Origin: Styela clava | Lineage: Eukaryota > Chordata > Ascidiacea > Stolidobranchia > Styelidae | DNA: 64,000 nt | NCBI RefSeq assembly: GCF_964204865.1 | Contig: NC_135257.1 | Location: 7,710,151-7,774,150, forward strand | Direction: 5' to 3' | Shown here: one piece after another, positions 1 through 13,500 of the stretch | Layout of the letters: every line of letters begins with the position of its first letter | Position numbering within the stretch: the stretch's first letter is position 1 | Translations under genes and position numbers: made by a program | The notes under the pieces: generated by a model | The model's database searches: none | Told to the model about the DNA's origin: nothing | What the model saw: only the letters and a program-made list of their open reading frames with translations

Positions 1-1531
1 ATCTTGCACTCCAAAAATGTTAATACTTATCAATAAGTTTTAGAAGATGGGTTTTGAAAACGTTTCTGACTAACGTCAGAAAGGCGTCACCCCTTTTTGC
101 ATCGGCGAATGCGGAAGCCGCATGGTCAAAGGTTATGAATGTCCATAATCAAGGGAAATTACGGCATCAACAATAACAAATAAATTACTACGCAAGTTAA
201 ACGGACGCAATGTTTAAGTCAATACAAAAATCAAGTGAATGCGATTCCCGATGTAACAGTATGTTTATTCTTCTTTCCGTCTATTCTTCTGTTACTTCTT
301 CCCGTCTAATTTTTCTGCAGTACATTTCTCTTTAGGCTAACATGAGTTAGTAATGGCTGATGTTTAGGAATGATTTTTTTACCTTCAAACTAATTAACAA
401 ATGTCTAGTAAACGATAATTTTGGCAATCTTCCATTTAAGCTACCACATTAAATTCCAGAATTCATACTGTATATATATTTATATGGACGCCGCATATAT
501 ATGTTCAATCGCAATACTGCTAGCTTATGCGATTCACATTAAAATCCGTTGTGTAGTCATCCAGAATGTTCGAATAGAAATCGAAATCAAGTTTGACTAC
601 CACGCCGTTAACAGTACGAGTAAGGCCGCAGAGCAGTGAGCACCGGCTTTTTCGAAAATAGGGGGAATGGTTAACGCAATGCTACGCGGTGGCGCAATAA
701 CCGCCGAAATAGTTAAACTTTAAGGTCCTATGCGACTCGGAGGATAATAAAAAATAAAAATAATATTGTTCTTGCGGCTCCGACCATTCGTAAGGATTAA
801 AAATGTGAAGGCGATTGGTCCGTTTGTTCAGAAGGAACAACAACATAGCCTACACACCTTTCGTGTCCAATAAATTATAAAGGGGATCAAAATATTCGAG
901 ACCTACCAAAAGCAGTCTTTAGAAGAATATTGAAAGTACTTTGTTATATGTATATAATTATATAACCCTAATGCCAACATTTCATTAACCATAATGGCGT
1001 GATTTTGTTTCACGACTTGCGCCACATTAAAGCTCCGCGATTTTATTAAACAAAAATCACGTGTAAAAAAATGAACTGATAATTGAAACATTTAGAGGTT
1101 ATATTTCATAAAAATCTCGTTTCGTTTAACATTGTAAAGACAATCAATAGAATTTCACAACAGAATCGTCGGCTACCAATGTTTATGTACAAATACCTCC
1201 AGAGGAGTCACGACCTCCTTAAATAGCATCAAACAAAACTTCTGACTTTCAGCTCTCAAATTGCTTTTCAGCCAGGACTTGCTAAAACACAAAGACACTC
1301 GTTTGCGAGACTGCAATCATAATACACGATGAGACAAAGAAACGAAACAAATTAAAAATCCCCCTATTTGATGAAGGCGGACACTATTTATGTCATTGTT
1401 ATTACACAAAGGCTGGGTAGACGTCAAAAGAAACTACATTCCAATTACAAACAATTAGATATAATTATACAAATCGCTTTAGTTAGAGTATTTGTTGCAA
1501 TCAGCGAACGTGTGCGAATTTTGTTTCAACG
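1..1531. other. Upstream flank of first CLCA gene, no gene seen
   Basis: AT-rich DNA with only short open frames and none that resembles a known protein. A stretch near 800-880 resembles interspersed sequence seen again near 13.4-14.0 kb and (inverted) 34.7-35.5 kb. I could not place a promoter or an upstream untranslated exon for the CLCA gene that starts at 1532. Confidence 0.5.
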
Positions 1532-4500
1532 ATGATTTCTTATCATCTAACTGTAATAGTATGCTTATTCCAGATTGTCAATTGCTTTTCTTCTCAAACA
1601 GTACTTGTCGACAATGGTTATCGTGGAGTGGTGGTCGCGATACATCCAAATGTGACAGAAGATCAAAATTTGATTGACGATATCAAGGTAAGATTTAGGG
1701 TCACACGAATTGTTGTAACATAAATCAATAGGCGGTTCCTTATTATCATGCATATATATATATATATTAGGGTTGCCATACGACACTTTTTCCCGGAAAT
1801 GACCGCGGTTTTAGTGGTGAAATTTGCGTCGGGGAGAAATGTTGAAAAGTGCTTAAATGTCAGGAATTTTTGAATACAGTATTATCCCTGCCACAAATCC
1901 TCGAGTTTTTAGATATTGCGCATCCACAAGTCGATATTTTCAGAGATATGTCGCATGAAGGCTTTGTTGTGCAACACGGCCTGCGTTACATTCAGGTAAT
2001 TGTGATGTCACATATCTGTACACAATTCGAATTGTCAGATATTTGTGGTCTGTATTTTTAATTTGTTGCACTACCGAGTACCGATAGCTGTACATTACAC
2101 CGTTACCTGTACATTACACCGTTACTCTGTGCTATTTTCATATATGTTATTGTTCACAGAAACAACCCGCATTTGATCTAGTGAAACGCAACAATTATGC
2201 TCCTTTTGTTTCATTCTGTATTCATTCTATTTTCACGAGAAAGCGACGGCAGCTTGTGTCTTTGGATTTATGGCGAATTTATACCATAATATAAGGGTAT
2301 TGGTTGCATAATTGCTCAACGTGGCATATTAAAATTTTGTCAGGGATTTTGTCTTTCCAGATATGGCACCCTAGCATATATACAAACATATGGAAATAAA
2401 TCTGATATGAACTTTCTATTTTTATTATATTAGAATATGATGGTAGATGCTTCTGCAGATTTGTTTGAAGCCACTCATAAGAGAGCATATTTCAAAGAAA
2501 TTACAATACTGATTCCTAAAACGTGGACAGTTGGGAATTACACAGATGCATCAAAAGAATCTTATAAATCGGTATGTACACTTCTGTGGTCATCATTTTT
2601 CCTATTCACACTGCAAAGTCGAAGATATGTATTACTATAATATATAATTTACTTATCGATCTTGATCGGTGAGTATGTTGATGGGTATTTGTCTGTTTGT
2701 TACTTATCGATCTTGATCGGTAAGTATGTTTATAGGTATTTGTCTGTCTGTCTGTGTGTTAGACACTTTCGTATGTTACGCGATATCTCACGAAAGCGAG
2801 GTTGAATCTGCTCCAAATAATAATTAGCGTATAATTAGCGAGTTATTAATTAATTAGTGATGGGACACGCGGTGTCACTATAGAGTCATGAATCGAAACC
2901 GCACTTTCGATCGATAAGTCTTCGGTCTCCAACCGATATTCTCGTTCAGCTATTGGCTTTGACATCGTTTATGACATAACAATGCAACTGGTATGTTAAT
3001 TTGTCGCTACGTCTGGTCTCTTTCGGAAGTTCATCTGCAGACTGTTTTAGGGGTTATGCGAGAACTAGATGCTACTTTGTATTTTATTAGTTTCTCGCCC
3101 ACAATGCCATTAAGAGAACAAAATCTTTCAGACCTGAAATAAAAGCCTAAAATCTGAAATAACAATGGGGCACTGTAAAAGTGCCTTAACGTGGTTGAAA
3201 GTTGATGGAAAATAAGAACACTGTCAGTGTGGGATTCCCTCCAAACTCTTTGGAACCGTAAAATAATTTACCGCATCATCCTAAACGTTTATGGTAATTC
3301 ATATGCGTGTTTTCGTACTCTAATTTCATAAAATCGAGAGCCATAAAAAGTCCTTGATAGAAGTGGTTCATAAGTAAAGCTTAAACTACACCAACAGAAG
3401 CCTAAAAGATTTGTTTCAGAAGTTTCTTATTGATACAAACATTGATCATATATCTGTGACCCACTCTCTTCTGTTCCGCGATAAAAATATAATTTTTGAC
3501 GGATTCATTGAAAAAGGTTCGCCATCCCTGTCCTATGACATCAGTCCCCCAGATTTACTCTAATTTGAGTTCAAATATGAATCAAAGGTTAATATTTCCT
3601 AAAGTTATAATGATGATTTTCATAGGAATCAAAGTACAAAACTTTAGCTTTTAGGAACATGTTTCGCTCTGTCATTATCAAATTAAAATTTATTTTTTCA
3701 GGATATTTAGACACGGATTAATATAATTATATATGTAAGCTGTACGATGTACATAATTACCCCTATTGAGTTGATAAGATTTTTTTGTTTACGGCGTGAA
3801 TCACTCTATCACGTTTTCAATATTATTCGTTGTTTGATCAACGTGTATAAATACCATTTAATCCTTCTTCGCTGTATCAATATTAGAGTCCAGTGGTTCC
3901 CAACCGCCGGTCCGCGGACTGGCTTTTTCGTCGGTCCGCGGGAAATTTCATTTTGTTGTTTTTCTACCGTCTCAATCGCTTTACCGAAGCCTAAAAGGCG
4001 GAGTTACGTTGGTTTATCAGGCAATTTCTCTTCCTCTGTCATATTGCTGTTTGATTGGTGCGGTATGGCTCGGCGACATCTTGGCGCCGAGTAATCACAC
4101 TTTTTGTCTTTTCGGTTCCGATTCATCGCGCAGGCGCTCCGTCAAATCTCGCAAGATTCAGAAACCTGCAAATCAGCATGCCTGCTTTTTCCGTTCTGCC
4201 TGCTTTCCTTGGTTAATAAGTCGAAGTTACGTTGGTTTATTACGTAAATTCTCTTCCGCCATCATATTGGTGTTTGATAAGCGCTGTATTAATGGCCCGG
4301 CGACGTCTTGACGCCGAATAATCACACTTTTCGGTGTCGATTCGTCGCGAGAGCGCTTCGTCAAATCTGCAAGATTAACAAACCTGAAAATCAGCATCCG
4401 TGCTTTTATACCGCAATAAAAGCGGGGGCCGCTCGGGTATTTTTTGGGTGACGCACAGGTTTTTGAGGATTTTGAGCCTGGTGTCAAGTTAACAACGACT

Positions 4501-7500
4501 TATCATTGGAATTTAAATTCATTTTGTTTGGGGGGTCGATCAACAGCAAAATGATTGATATGATGAACCCAATGAAACCTCTACTTTGCAGTGCAGATTT
4601 ATAAAAGAATCAATCATGGTCACAATTAATTCTTGAGCTCTCATGATATCGAGTCCCCATCGCTAAGTAATTGAGCAATCAAACTGCTGTCCGAATTTTC
4701 AACCAGTTAATTCTAGCTTTAATTAAAACGAAGCAAATAAATTGACTGTGAGCCGCTGCGGAGCTACGTGTTGCAAAACCTTTTTTATGCCTCGTTTGCA
4801 ATTCTGTATTGGATACGAAACAGTAGCAAAGTTCTCACTGGATTTAATTGTGTTTGTACATGATTTGGTATGTACATGTTTTTATGTGAGATGTGTGCCC
4901 TTTTTACGCATAATGGGTGACCAGCAGTGCATTTCATTACGCAAATATATGTTATTATTTTATTATCCACCAATTTCAATTTTTGGCCGGAACATTATTT
5001 GATAGTTTTTCCTCACGTGAAATGATTTTGAGTGTACCTTTTTCTAAAAGCATAGTGATTGCCCGACATAACGCAAATATGTTATGTTATTATTTTCTGT
5101 TCGACTCATTTCAATTTTTGCTGTCCGCGAGTACATCTTATTTAATTTTACCGGTCCGCCAGGGTAGAAAGGTTGGTTTTACGACTGTATTCTGTGTATC
5201 GCGGAAAACTACGAATAAGACAAATAAAGATTTCTGTTCATTCATGTGGGCGTTGGCCTTGAGAGGTAACGAGCCGGCTAAGAACACAGACTCCGCCACA
5301 AGATTGTCAAACCCAGGTCAAACATCCTGGGAATATTGCTATATTCTTCCTATGGAATTAGTTTATTTTCTTATCAAGATATTTAAATATTAGGATTTTT
5401 CTTACTCATGTTTGTTTCTTGTGTTTATATTTACCTATATCAAAAATAACAGATACGAAAACTACGGAAGATTTTTAATTTCAAGTTCAACTCATGAAGT
5501 GTTGTTTTTAGGCTGATATTCGAATAGAGAAATCGGAATACGAAAAGAACACGCCTTATGCGTGGACGTACCTAGGATGTGGATTAGGCGGCATGTACAT
5601 CCATCTTACTTCAGATTACGTATCATTAGACCTAGTGGCAGACAATTACGGTCCTAGAGGTGAATTTGGTATTGATAAGTAAATTTGATCTGAATAACCT
5701 CATATTCTAGATCAGTGGTTCTCAAATTTTTTAAGGCGCGCCTTTTTTTTTAGAATTTGTCAAGTCTCGCGCCCCACCTCAAAAATAATTAGTTAAGAAT
5801 AAGCTACAAATAACAGATAAGACGAAAGTATGTTCATTGATGAGGACAAGATTAAATCTAACGAATATTTCAATTTTTATTAGCTTCATGCCTCCTCAAA
5901 AAACTGTCTACGCCTTCTTGTTGGGCGCGCTTGATATACTGTTTGACAACCACTGTTCCAGAGTATTTATTAAAATAAAGATATTTTTATGGATATAATT
6001 AATAAATAGTATGAAAGTATGAATGAATTAGATAAATAAATTCCTGTCTTTAATAGGTAAGGCTGTTGTTCACGAATGGGGCCATTATAGATGGGGAGTG
6101 TTCGACGAATATCCAGTCAATGATGATCAAGCATTTTACTTGGCTGCACTGACAGGGGTCGAAGCAACTCGGTAAGTATACTTGTCATGTTTTTAACCAC
6201 TGGGTTGTATTTTGTATCTTATTTATTCGTAAACACTTCCGATTTTGAATTGCCTAAGATCCCATACTGTCAACATTTTTATCGGTTTCCTTTGCTCTCA
6301 TACCTGTATTAAAATTTGAGGACGTATCGGGTGAGTGTCTACTCAGTGGACACGAAGTGAAGATCTGTTGTTTTAAAACAATTTTTTTTTAATTTTCTAT
6401 CAATAGACTGCCGCAGTATTTTTGCCCAAATTAACTTGGCTTCCCGAAACTCTTTATCTTTTTTCTAAATTTCAAGAATTGAGCCACGTGAGTTTTATGT
6501 TGATCACGAGGTAGCGACTGTGTGAATCACATGTAGGGTAATAGCTCTCTCTATGAGGCTCGGCCCTCCAAGATCTGCGATCATTCAAATTTATTTCTAA
6601 TTAGAATAATTTCTATATTTTTGGCGAATTCACCTTCATATACATATTATGTTCATTTATATTATACATGAAAGTCAATTACTCTTTTGTTTATTCAAGT
6701 TGTCCGAGAGCAATCAGTGGAACATATCAAGGTGTGTGCAATATTACTAATCCACTAACATTCTTACCGTATCCGACTTGTTCCTTCGAAGAAGATGACT
6801 TGCAGCCAACGGGCTTGAAAACATCCATGATGTACAAGCAATTTTTGGATAAGGTTCGGAATTAATTTTTTTGATAAAATTACCCGTTTAGTCGTACGTA
6901 CATGGCGACGTTCTTTTTAATATTCAGCTGGTTAAGTTGAGATCTTTTCGACTATTGGGTCACACATACAGTCATAATAATACACGTAGTTTTTACCAAC
7001 TTCTCTGATGGAACTCTTTTACTTTGAACTAGTTTTCATCGTTTCTGGATTCGAAGCTCCAAACAAACATTATTATACACCAGGAGTGGCCAACACGTCG
7101 ACCGGTCGATCGCCACGTCTCAAGTAGTCGATCACGTCTGATGTTGAGTGAATTCAATAACATACGCTAAAAATTGCTTTAAAGCAGCTTGATGCAGCGC
7201 CTGCTGTGTATATAAAACTGGACAAATATAGTACTGTAGCCTACATGCGCAAAATACGATATACACATTCACTACAGTATATGAGTCAAGATTCGAATGA
7301 ATTTTAAAAGTGATGAAAATGAAAAGTTACCCCAGGTACAATTGCTTAATCAAATTAACTAATTAGATGGAACATAAAAAATGCAAATTATTTGGCGTTT
7401 TTATTAAAATACGCCCACAGAGTCGAGCTTATTGGCAGCGTGTGCAATTATATCTGCATATTATGCAGTACTCATTCGTTTTTGTTTATGACCTTATTTA

Positions 7501-10500
7501 CCGATCAGTCGATCGCGAGCGATTTTGAAGATTTTAGTCGATTGCGGTCGAAAGCAGGTTGGCCACCCCTGTTGTCCCCATGACATTCACCATTACATGT
7601 AATTTCCGTCTACAAATGATTGAGCAGGGGCAATGCGCATATATATGCTCATTGGCAGGGGTCACCAAACTTTTTTGACCGCGGGCCAGGTATGACTCAA
7701 ACTGTGTTGAAACGGGCCGGACAAATATTTTTGTCAATGCAATACAATAAATTCCCAATAGTTGGAAAATTCATTCAATTTATACAACAATATAAATTCT
7801 ACATTTCTGAAGTCTTGAACATTATTACTTATCGATCTTAAGATCGGTAAGTATATTGATAGGTATTTGTCTGTATGTGTGTATGTCTGTCTGTTAGATG
7901 CACGCGATATCTCACGAAGGCGTGGTTGAATCTGCTCCAAATTTTGCATGTGCATTCATCATATCTCGGACCAGAATCCTATTGATTTTGGATGAATTAT
8001 GTCGTATAATTAGCGAGTTATTAATTAATTAGTGATGAAGAGATCTGGATTTTCACAAATCGAGAGATTTTCGAGACGCGCTGAATGTGTGTGTGCGTAT
8101 CAGATGCGCAAGTTTTCACGCTAGTGAGTCAGAGCGAAGGATACACACCGCTAGATCGTATCTCGTGATTAATCTTTGAGCCTTGTCCATATCTCTCTTG
8201 TAACTTTGACGTCGTCGCGATGCGCAAGTTTCCTTCGAGAAATTTTCCACACTATTGAGTCAGAGCGAAGGATACACGCCGCGAGATCGTATCTCGTTAC
8301 TTATAATTACTCCTTAAAGTTTAAGCAATGTCCATATCCCTAAATCAGGTTCGGGGTTGCAGAATTCCTCACCAAAATATCGCTAGGCTGTGTTTGAATA
8401 GCCGTCGCAACCTGGGTTAGCGCCGTTGTATTTAACACAAACTATAGGATTGGTAAATACAGAAATAGGCTATTGGCTGGAAACTAATCGAAACAATCCA
8501 GTTCGGATTTGCAGAATTCTTCATAAAAGTATTTCTTCGAGTAGTATTTCGACGACATGGGGAGTTGGCTATTGTTTCCTACATTTCTGATATTGGCTGA
8601 AAACTAATCAAAACAATCCAGTTCGGGTTTGCAGAATTTTTCGAATCGAAACCGCAGTTTCTGTTTTGGGGGATCCCCTAACTTTCGATCGATAAGTCTT
8701 CGGTCTCTGACCGATATTCTCGTATTCTATATCGCAGAATATAGATTAAGAACATCATAGCAAAACAAATATACAAGATTTCTAGACAACTATCCTCAGG
8801 TTAGATGTTAGCAAAACAATTGTTCTCACGAATATCCGCATGTAAGAAATACAAAAGTTAACGTGACTTGTACTATTAGCGCATTAGCGAGTGTATCCTT
8901 CGCAGAAAACGTTGCGTACCGGTAGAGAATTTTAGCCTATTTTATCACAGCTGTTTCTAGACAATTTTTGATTACTGCAATTAACTCCTAAGAAGGCCTA
9001 ATAATGATTACTTATCGATTTTAATCGGTAAGTAATAAGTATGTTGATAGGTATTTGTCTGTATGTATGTCTGTCTGTGTGTCTGTTAGATGCACGCGAT
9101 ATCTCACGAAAGCGAGATTGAATCTGCTCCAGATTTTGCATGTGCATTCATCTTATCTCGGACCAGAAGCCTATTGATTTTGGGCGAATTATGTCGTATA
9201 ATTAGCGAGTTATCAATCAATTATTGATATAGTGATCTAGATTTTTGTAAAACGAGAGAATTTTGAGACCCGCCGAGTGTGTGTGTGCGATGCGCAGTGC
9301 GCAAGTTACAAGAGCGGATTAATCGAAACTGCAGTTTCTGTTTTGGGGGATCCCCTAACTATCGATCGATAAGTCTTCGGTTTCCAACCGATATTCTCGA
9401 TGACTTATTTGATTCATACTTAAATTTCGGAATCAAGATCAAAAACTAACGAATAGCATTCAAAATCGTGAAAATTAGGTATTGTTTGAAACCACGACTG
9501 AAAATCTGTCCGAGTGACAAAAGTGTCCGAGCGGATGCAAAAGGCTCTATTGTTACGTCACGTTTTGCATCTTGCTGATTGGCCAATGTCACGAAAAAAA
9601 GGGAGTCGATGCCCGGGGAAACATCCATTGGAAAAAAACTAGCCATTTTTTCGTGTTATTGAGGGTCCGATGAAAGTACGCCACGGGCCGTAGTTTGAAG
9701 ACCCCTGCTCTAGAGTGCCAATCCTGGGCGCCATTTAGTTAACTGCTTTATTATCTTCCAAAATCCCAACTGAAGGGTTTTAGCATGCTTAACATAGCAC
9801 TACCTGGCCTACATAGTCATATCTCATCCGTGCAAGCCTCGTATAAGCCTGTTATATATATATATTTATATATTTTTTAAATTTTATTTATTGCGCTCAA
9901 TTTAATTAAAAACAGACCATTTTCAAAAATATACAATACATATTTAAAAAGAGGGAAAAGTGTAATAAAACATCAGTTATTGGAGAGAAGCAACTATTTG
10001 GAACGAAACAAAAAAATTGCATCAGATACATGTTAGTTGTCAACGCTTCAATTTTCTAGGTTTCTACTTTTTGCCACAACAACTCTTCCGATCCGATAAA
10101 CCTTCACAATGAAGAAGCAAATAATACTCAAAATACTATCTGTGATTATCAAAGTACCTGGGATGTCATATTGCAATCAGTAGATTTTCGGAACGACGTA
10201 AATTTGCCGAACTTAACATTGAGCGATACTATTCCGGAATTCAAGATTTTGAGAGCTGTGCCTGGAAGAATAATTTTTGTAATGGACGTATCTGGAAGCA
10301 TGGCAGCTGACGTATGTCCAGTTTGAGTTTCTGCTTGACTTAATGTTTTTTTGATTCTCATATTTTACCACGTTTAAGAAACATATAATTAACAACTCTA
10401 GAATACTGAAGCATTTTAATTCCACTCCTAATAAATCACTTAATTAAACAACGACGATTCAGTTTCGTTGACTCGCTTATGCTCGGAATTTTATATTATC

Positions 10501-13500
10501 TCTTCACTTTTGGAATGATGTAACCTTAGTGCGAGTGTATTCATTGTTGAGTGAATTTTTTCACTGTTTTCAAAGGATAACATCACCACGATCGAATATA
10601 GAAATTCACAAACTTTAATTATTTGTAAATATTGTATAACATGTTAATATAAAATTTTCATTTCGAATTGATCAATGGCGCAAAAAGCCACTGATGTTAT
10701 AAGCGCCATAAAACATATAACAACAACAATAAAAAAATACATACACGAAATACAGTAAAGAAGTACTTGCCAGAAAAAGTTGTGGTTGGCAGAGAACTTA
10801 TTGGAAGATGCTTTTTATTGATGCAAATTGTACTTGTGTATCAGATGATTAAATACATATCGTATTATTGCTATAGATGAAACTGAACCACCTGCGATCA
10901 GTCGTGAATCATTTTATCAAAGATGTTGTGAGTACTGGTTCATATGTGGGACTTGTTTCATTTCAATCTACATCGTTGATTTTGGCTCAACTCACTGAAA
11001 TTTCTGATACAAACAGCAGGAATTATTTAACAGCACTTCTTCCTCGTATAGCTGACGGAGGCACGGGAATTGGAAGTGGAATTCTGAAAGGCATAGAAGT
11101 AATTGTATATCATTGTTCCCTATGCTATTGGGGATTCATTTGTAAATTGCATTTTACTTTAGGTATTAGAGTCCGACGGACAAGATGCAGCTGGTGCATT
11201 AGTGGTGGTATTGACAGACGGGGAAGAAAATGAGAAACCTACTGTTGCAACTGTTTCATCTGTGGCATTAACGAAAGTAAAAAAGATGAATAATTTTTTC
11301 CATTTTAATTTTGTTTGAATAATTTCGTTCATAACTTGTCATCAAAACTATTTTACTTTTACAGAATGTTTTCATTCAAACAGTTTTTATTGGTGTGAGT
11401 GATACCAATGTAAACGAAGATTTAGAGACACTATCGAAACAAACAGGAGGAGATTGGTATTACAGCGATGGCACTTCTGATACTACTTCTCAATTGATAA
11501 ATATAATTGCAGCACTGACAAAGTCAAAAGATGGAGATTTGTCTTCTGAATCTATTCAGGTTTCATCTTCATTTTTCTCTGTTTCGTGTCAACGTTAACG
11601 ATATTTCTTTTTATTTTCCAATATTTCACCCTTTCTCAATTCACTTACGTTTTTCAATCTTATTTTATTTTTTGTCAATTGCTATTTTCCTTACCTAATT
11701 CGCTTTTTTGATCAGTTGGTGAATCGTAATGAAAATCTAAAACCTGGAAGAATTGTTAGTTCAACCGTGGCAATTGACGGGTCGGTGGGAAAAAATACTG
11801 TGTTCACGTTTACCTGGGACATTCAAGAACCAACTATTGAAATAACACCTCCTGGTCAATCTTGTATTTACTCCAACCGTATTTCATCACAAAAGAATTA
11901 TTGTGACGGTTCCCCAATACACGAGGTGGAGGAACAATTTTCGTCCGTGAGATTTGTCATCCCAGAAACAGTTGTTAAAGTATGTAAAAAGATACCATAA
12001 AATTAGTCGATATAATCGAATCTTCGATATCTGATTTACATACAAAAACCTGTTATATTTACAGTCTGGTATTTGGGAATATACAATACAAAGCAGTGTA
12101 TCAGACGAATCAACTGTCACGGTTACATCCACTGCAACAACTGGCGGTAATCCAGTAACAGTAGAAGCAAAAATTTTGTCTTCCGATGTTTCACAAAACA
12201 AGGCAGCTGTTATAATAGCTGAGGTAGAGATGTTAATCGAAACATAAATGTATAAGTTGAATGATGAATTAATGATGATAGATTGCAATTTTGTTTAGGT
12301 ATTTCGGAATTCTTTGCCGGTCCTCGGAGCGTCTGTAAATGCAACTGTAGTTAGACCCGACGGTACAACTTCTGATGTTATTCTCCTTGACAACGGAAAA
12401 GGTATGCGACATTGATTTGAATGTGATACAATGTGTGCGTACATACCTTGTTCATTGTTGGAATGCAAAACCCCTGTATTTTATACAAATGTATTATAGA
12501 ATCTCAGAATCACATTTATTTACTTAACAACAGGCGCTGACTTTAAGAGAGACGACGGAGTCTATTCAAAATATTATTCTAATTTCAACTCCAAAGGAAG
12601 ATATTATGTTGAGGTAATTTACTGTATGAATTGTTGCATTACCTAGTATCAGTGCCGTTTGAAACGAGGTAAATGATTTTTGCCCAAACCCATGGAATCA
12701 ATTTGGATAAAAGATTAGAATAGATTTGTTTCGTCTGATCAAACTAAAAATTATATTCCATTCCTTTGTAAAAAAAGACATTCTATTTTTGTATTCAAAC
12801 CGCATAGTGTTCATTTGTTTATCTACGAGTATATGATACTGTTTTTTTTACTTATATGTTTTGTCATTTTAAAACTAAATTTTTATCATATCAAATATTT
12901 CCAGGTACAAGTGTTTAAAGATGACGCATCACACAAAGGAGACGAAACGTTAGGTTCTCGTTCAGCCTTAAGAAATGGTAAAACAAGTTATTTTGACGAC
13001 AACATTTTTATGGGGTCCCAACATAACTGCCAGCGTTGAAAACTTCATTTATTGCTACTTTACACTGCACTAACGTATTTCATTACCATACAATGCCCGA
13101 AACTTTGCAGTCAACTGTAATGTTTTTTTTTTCGACTTATATAATGTTGTTCTTCTTGATAACCGTACAACTTTTCGTTAATTGTTTACTTTATCGTGGT
13201 AATTGGTGGAAAAATTTTCTAACAACACAACAATTTTCTGTAGATTTACCTTACAAAAAAAATGGCATAGACCTTTTTAGACTCTTCAAAACACCATAAT
13301 TGCTACATTACGTGATCTTCGCATACTTGAACAGTTTTCCGGATCACTACAGCAATGTTCGTATGAATTTAGATGACAATGTTATTTGATGCATTGTATT
13401 TGTTATTGGACACGTTTAGTGGACATAACGTTCGTTTTGTTGTTATGTTGTTTTTGTTCTCGTTCTTGTTGTTCTTTGACACTTTTTGGACACCTAGTAG

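Larger units (their letters stand above)
7656..9707. mobile_element. hAT-like element split by two R1 insertions
   Basis: The left end CAGGGGTCACCAAAC runs into GACCGCGGGCC. The right end GGGCCGTAGTTTGAAGACCCCTG ends at 9707, an inverted match. The interior shares blocks with about 43.01-43.54 kb, including the GCTGATTGGCCAATGTCAC segment, and a weaker set near 49.5-49.8 kb. Two R1 repeats (7827-8722 and 9010-9399) sit inside it, so the host element is older than those insertions. No intact transposase was seen, and the target duplications are not clear. Confidence 0.55.
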
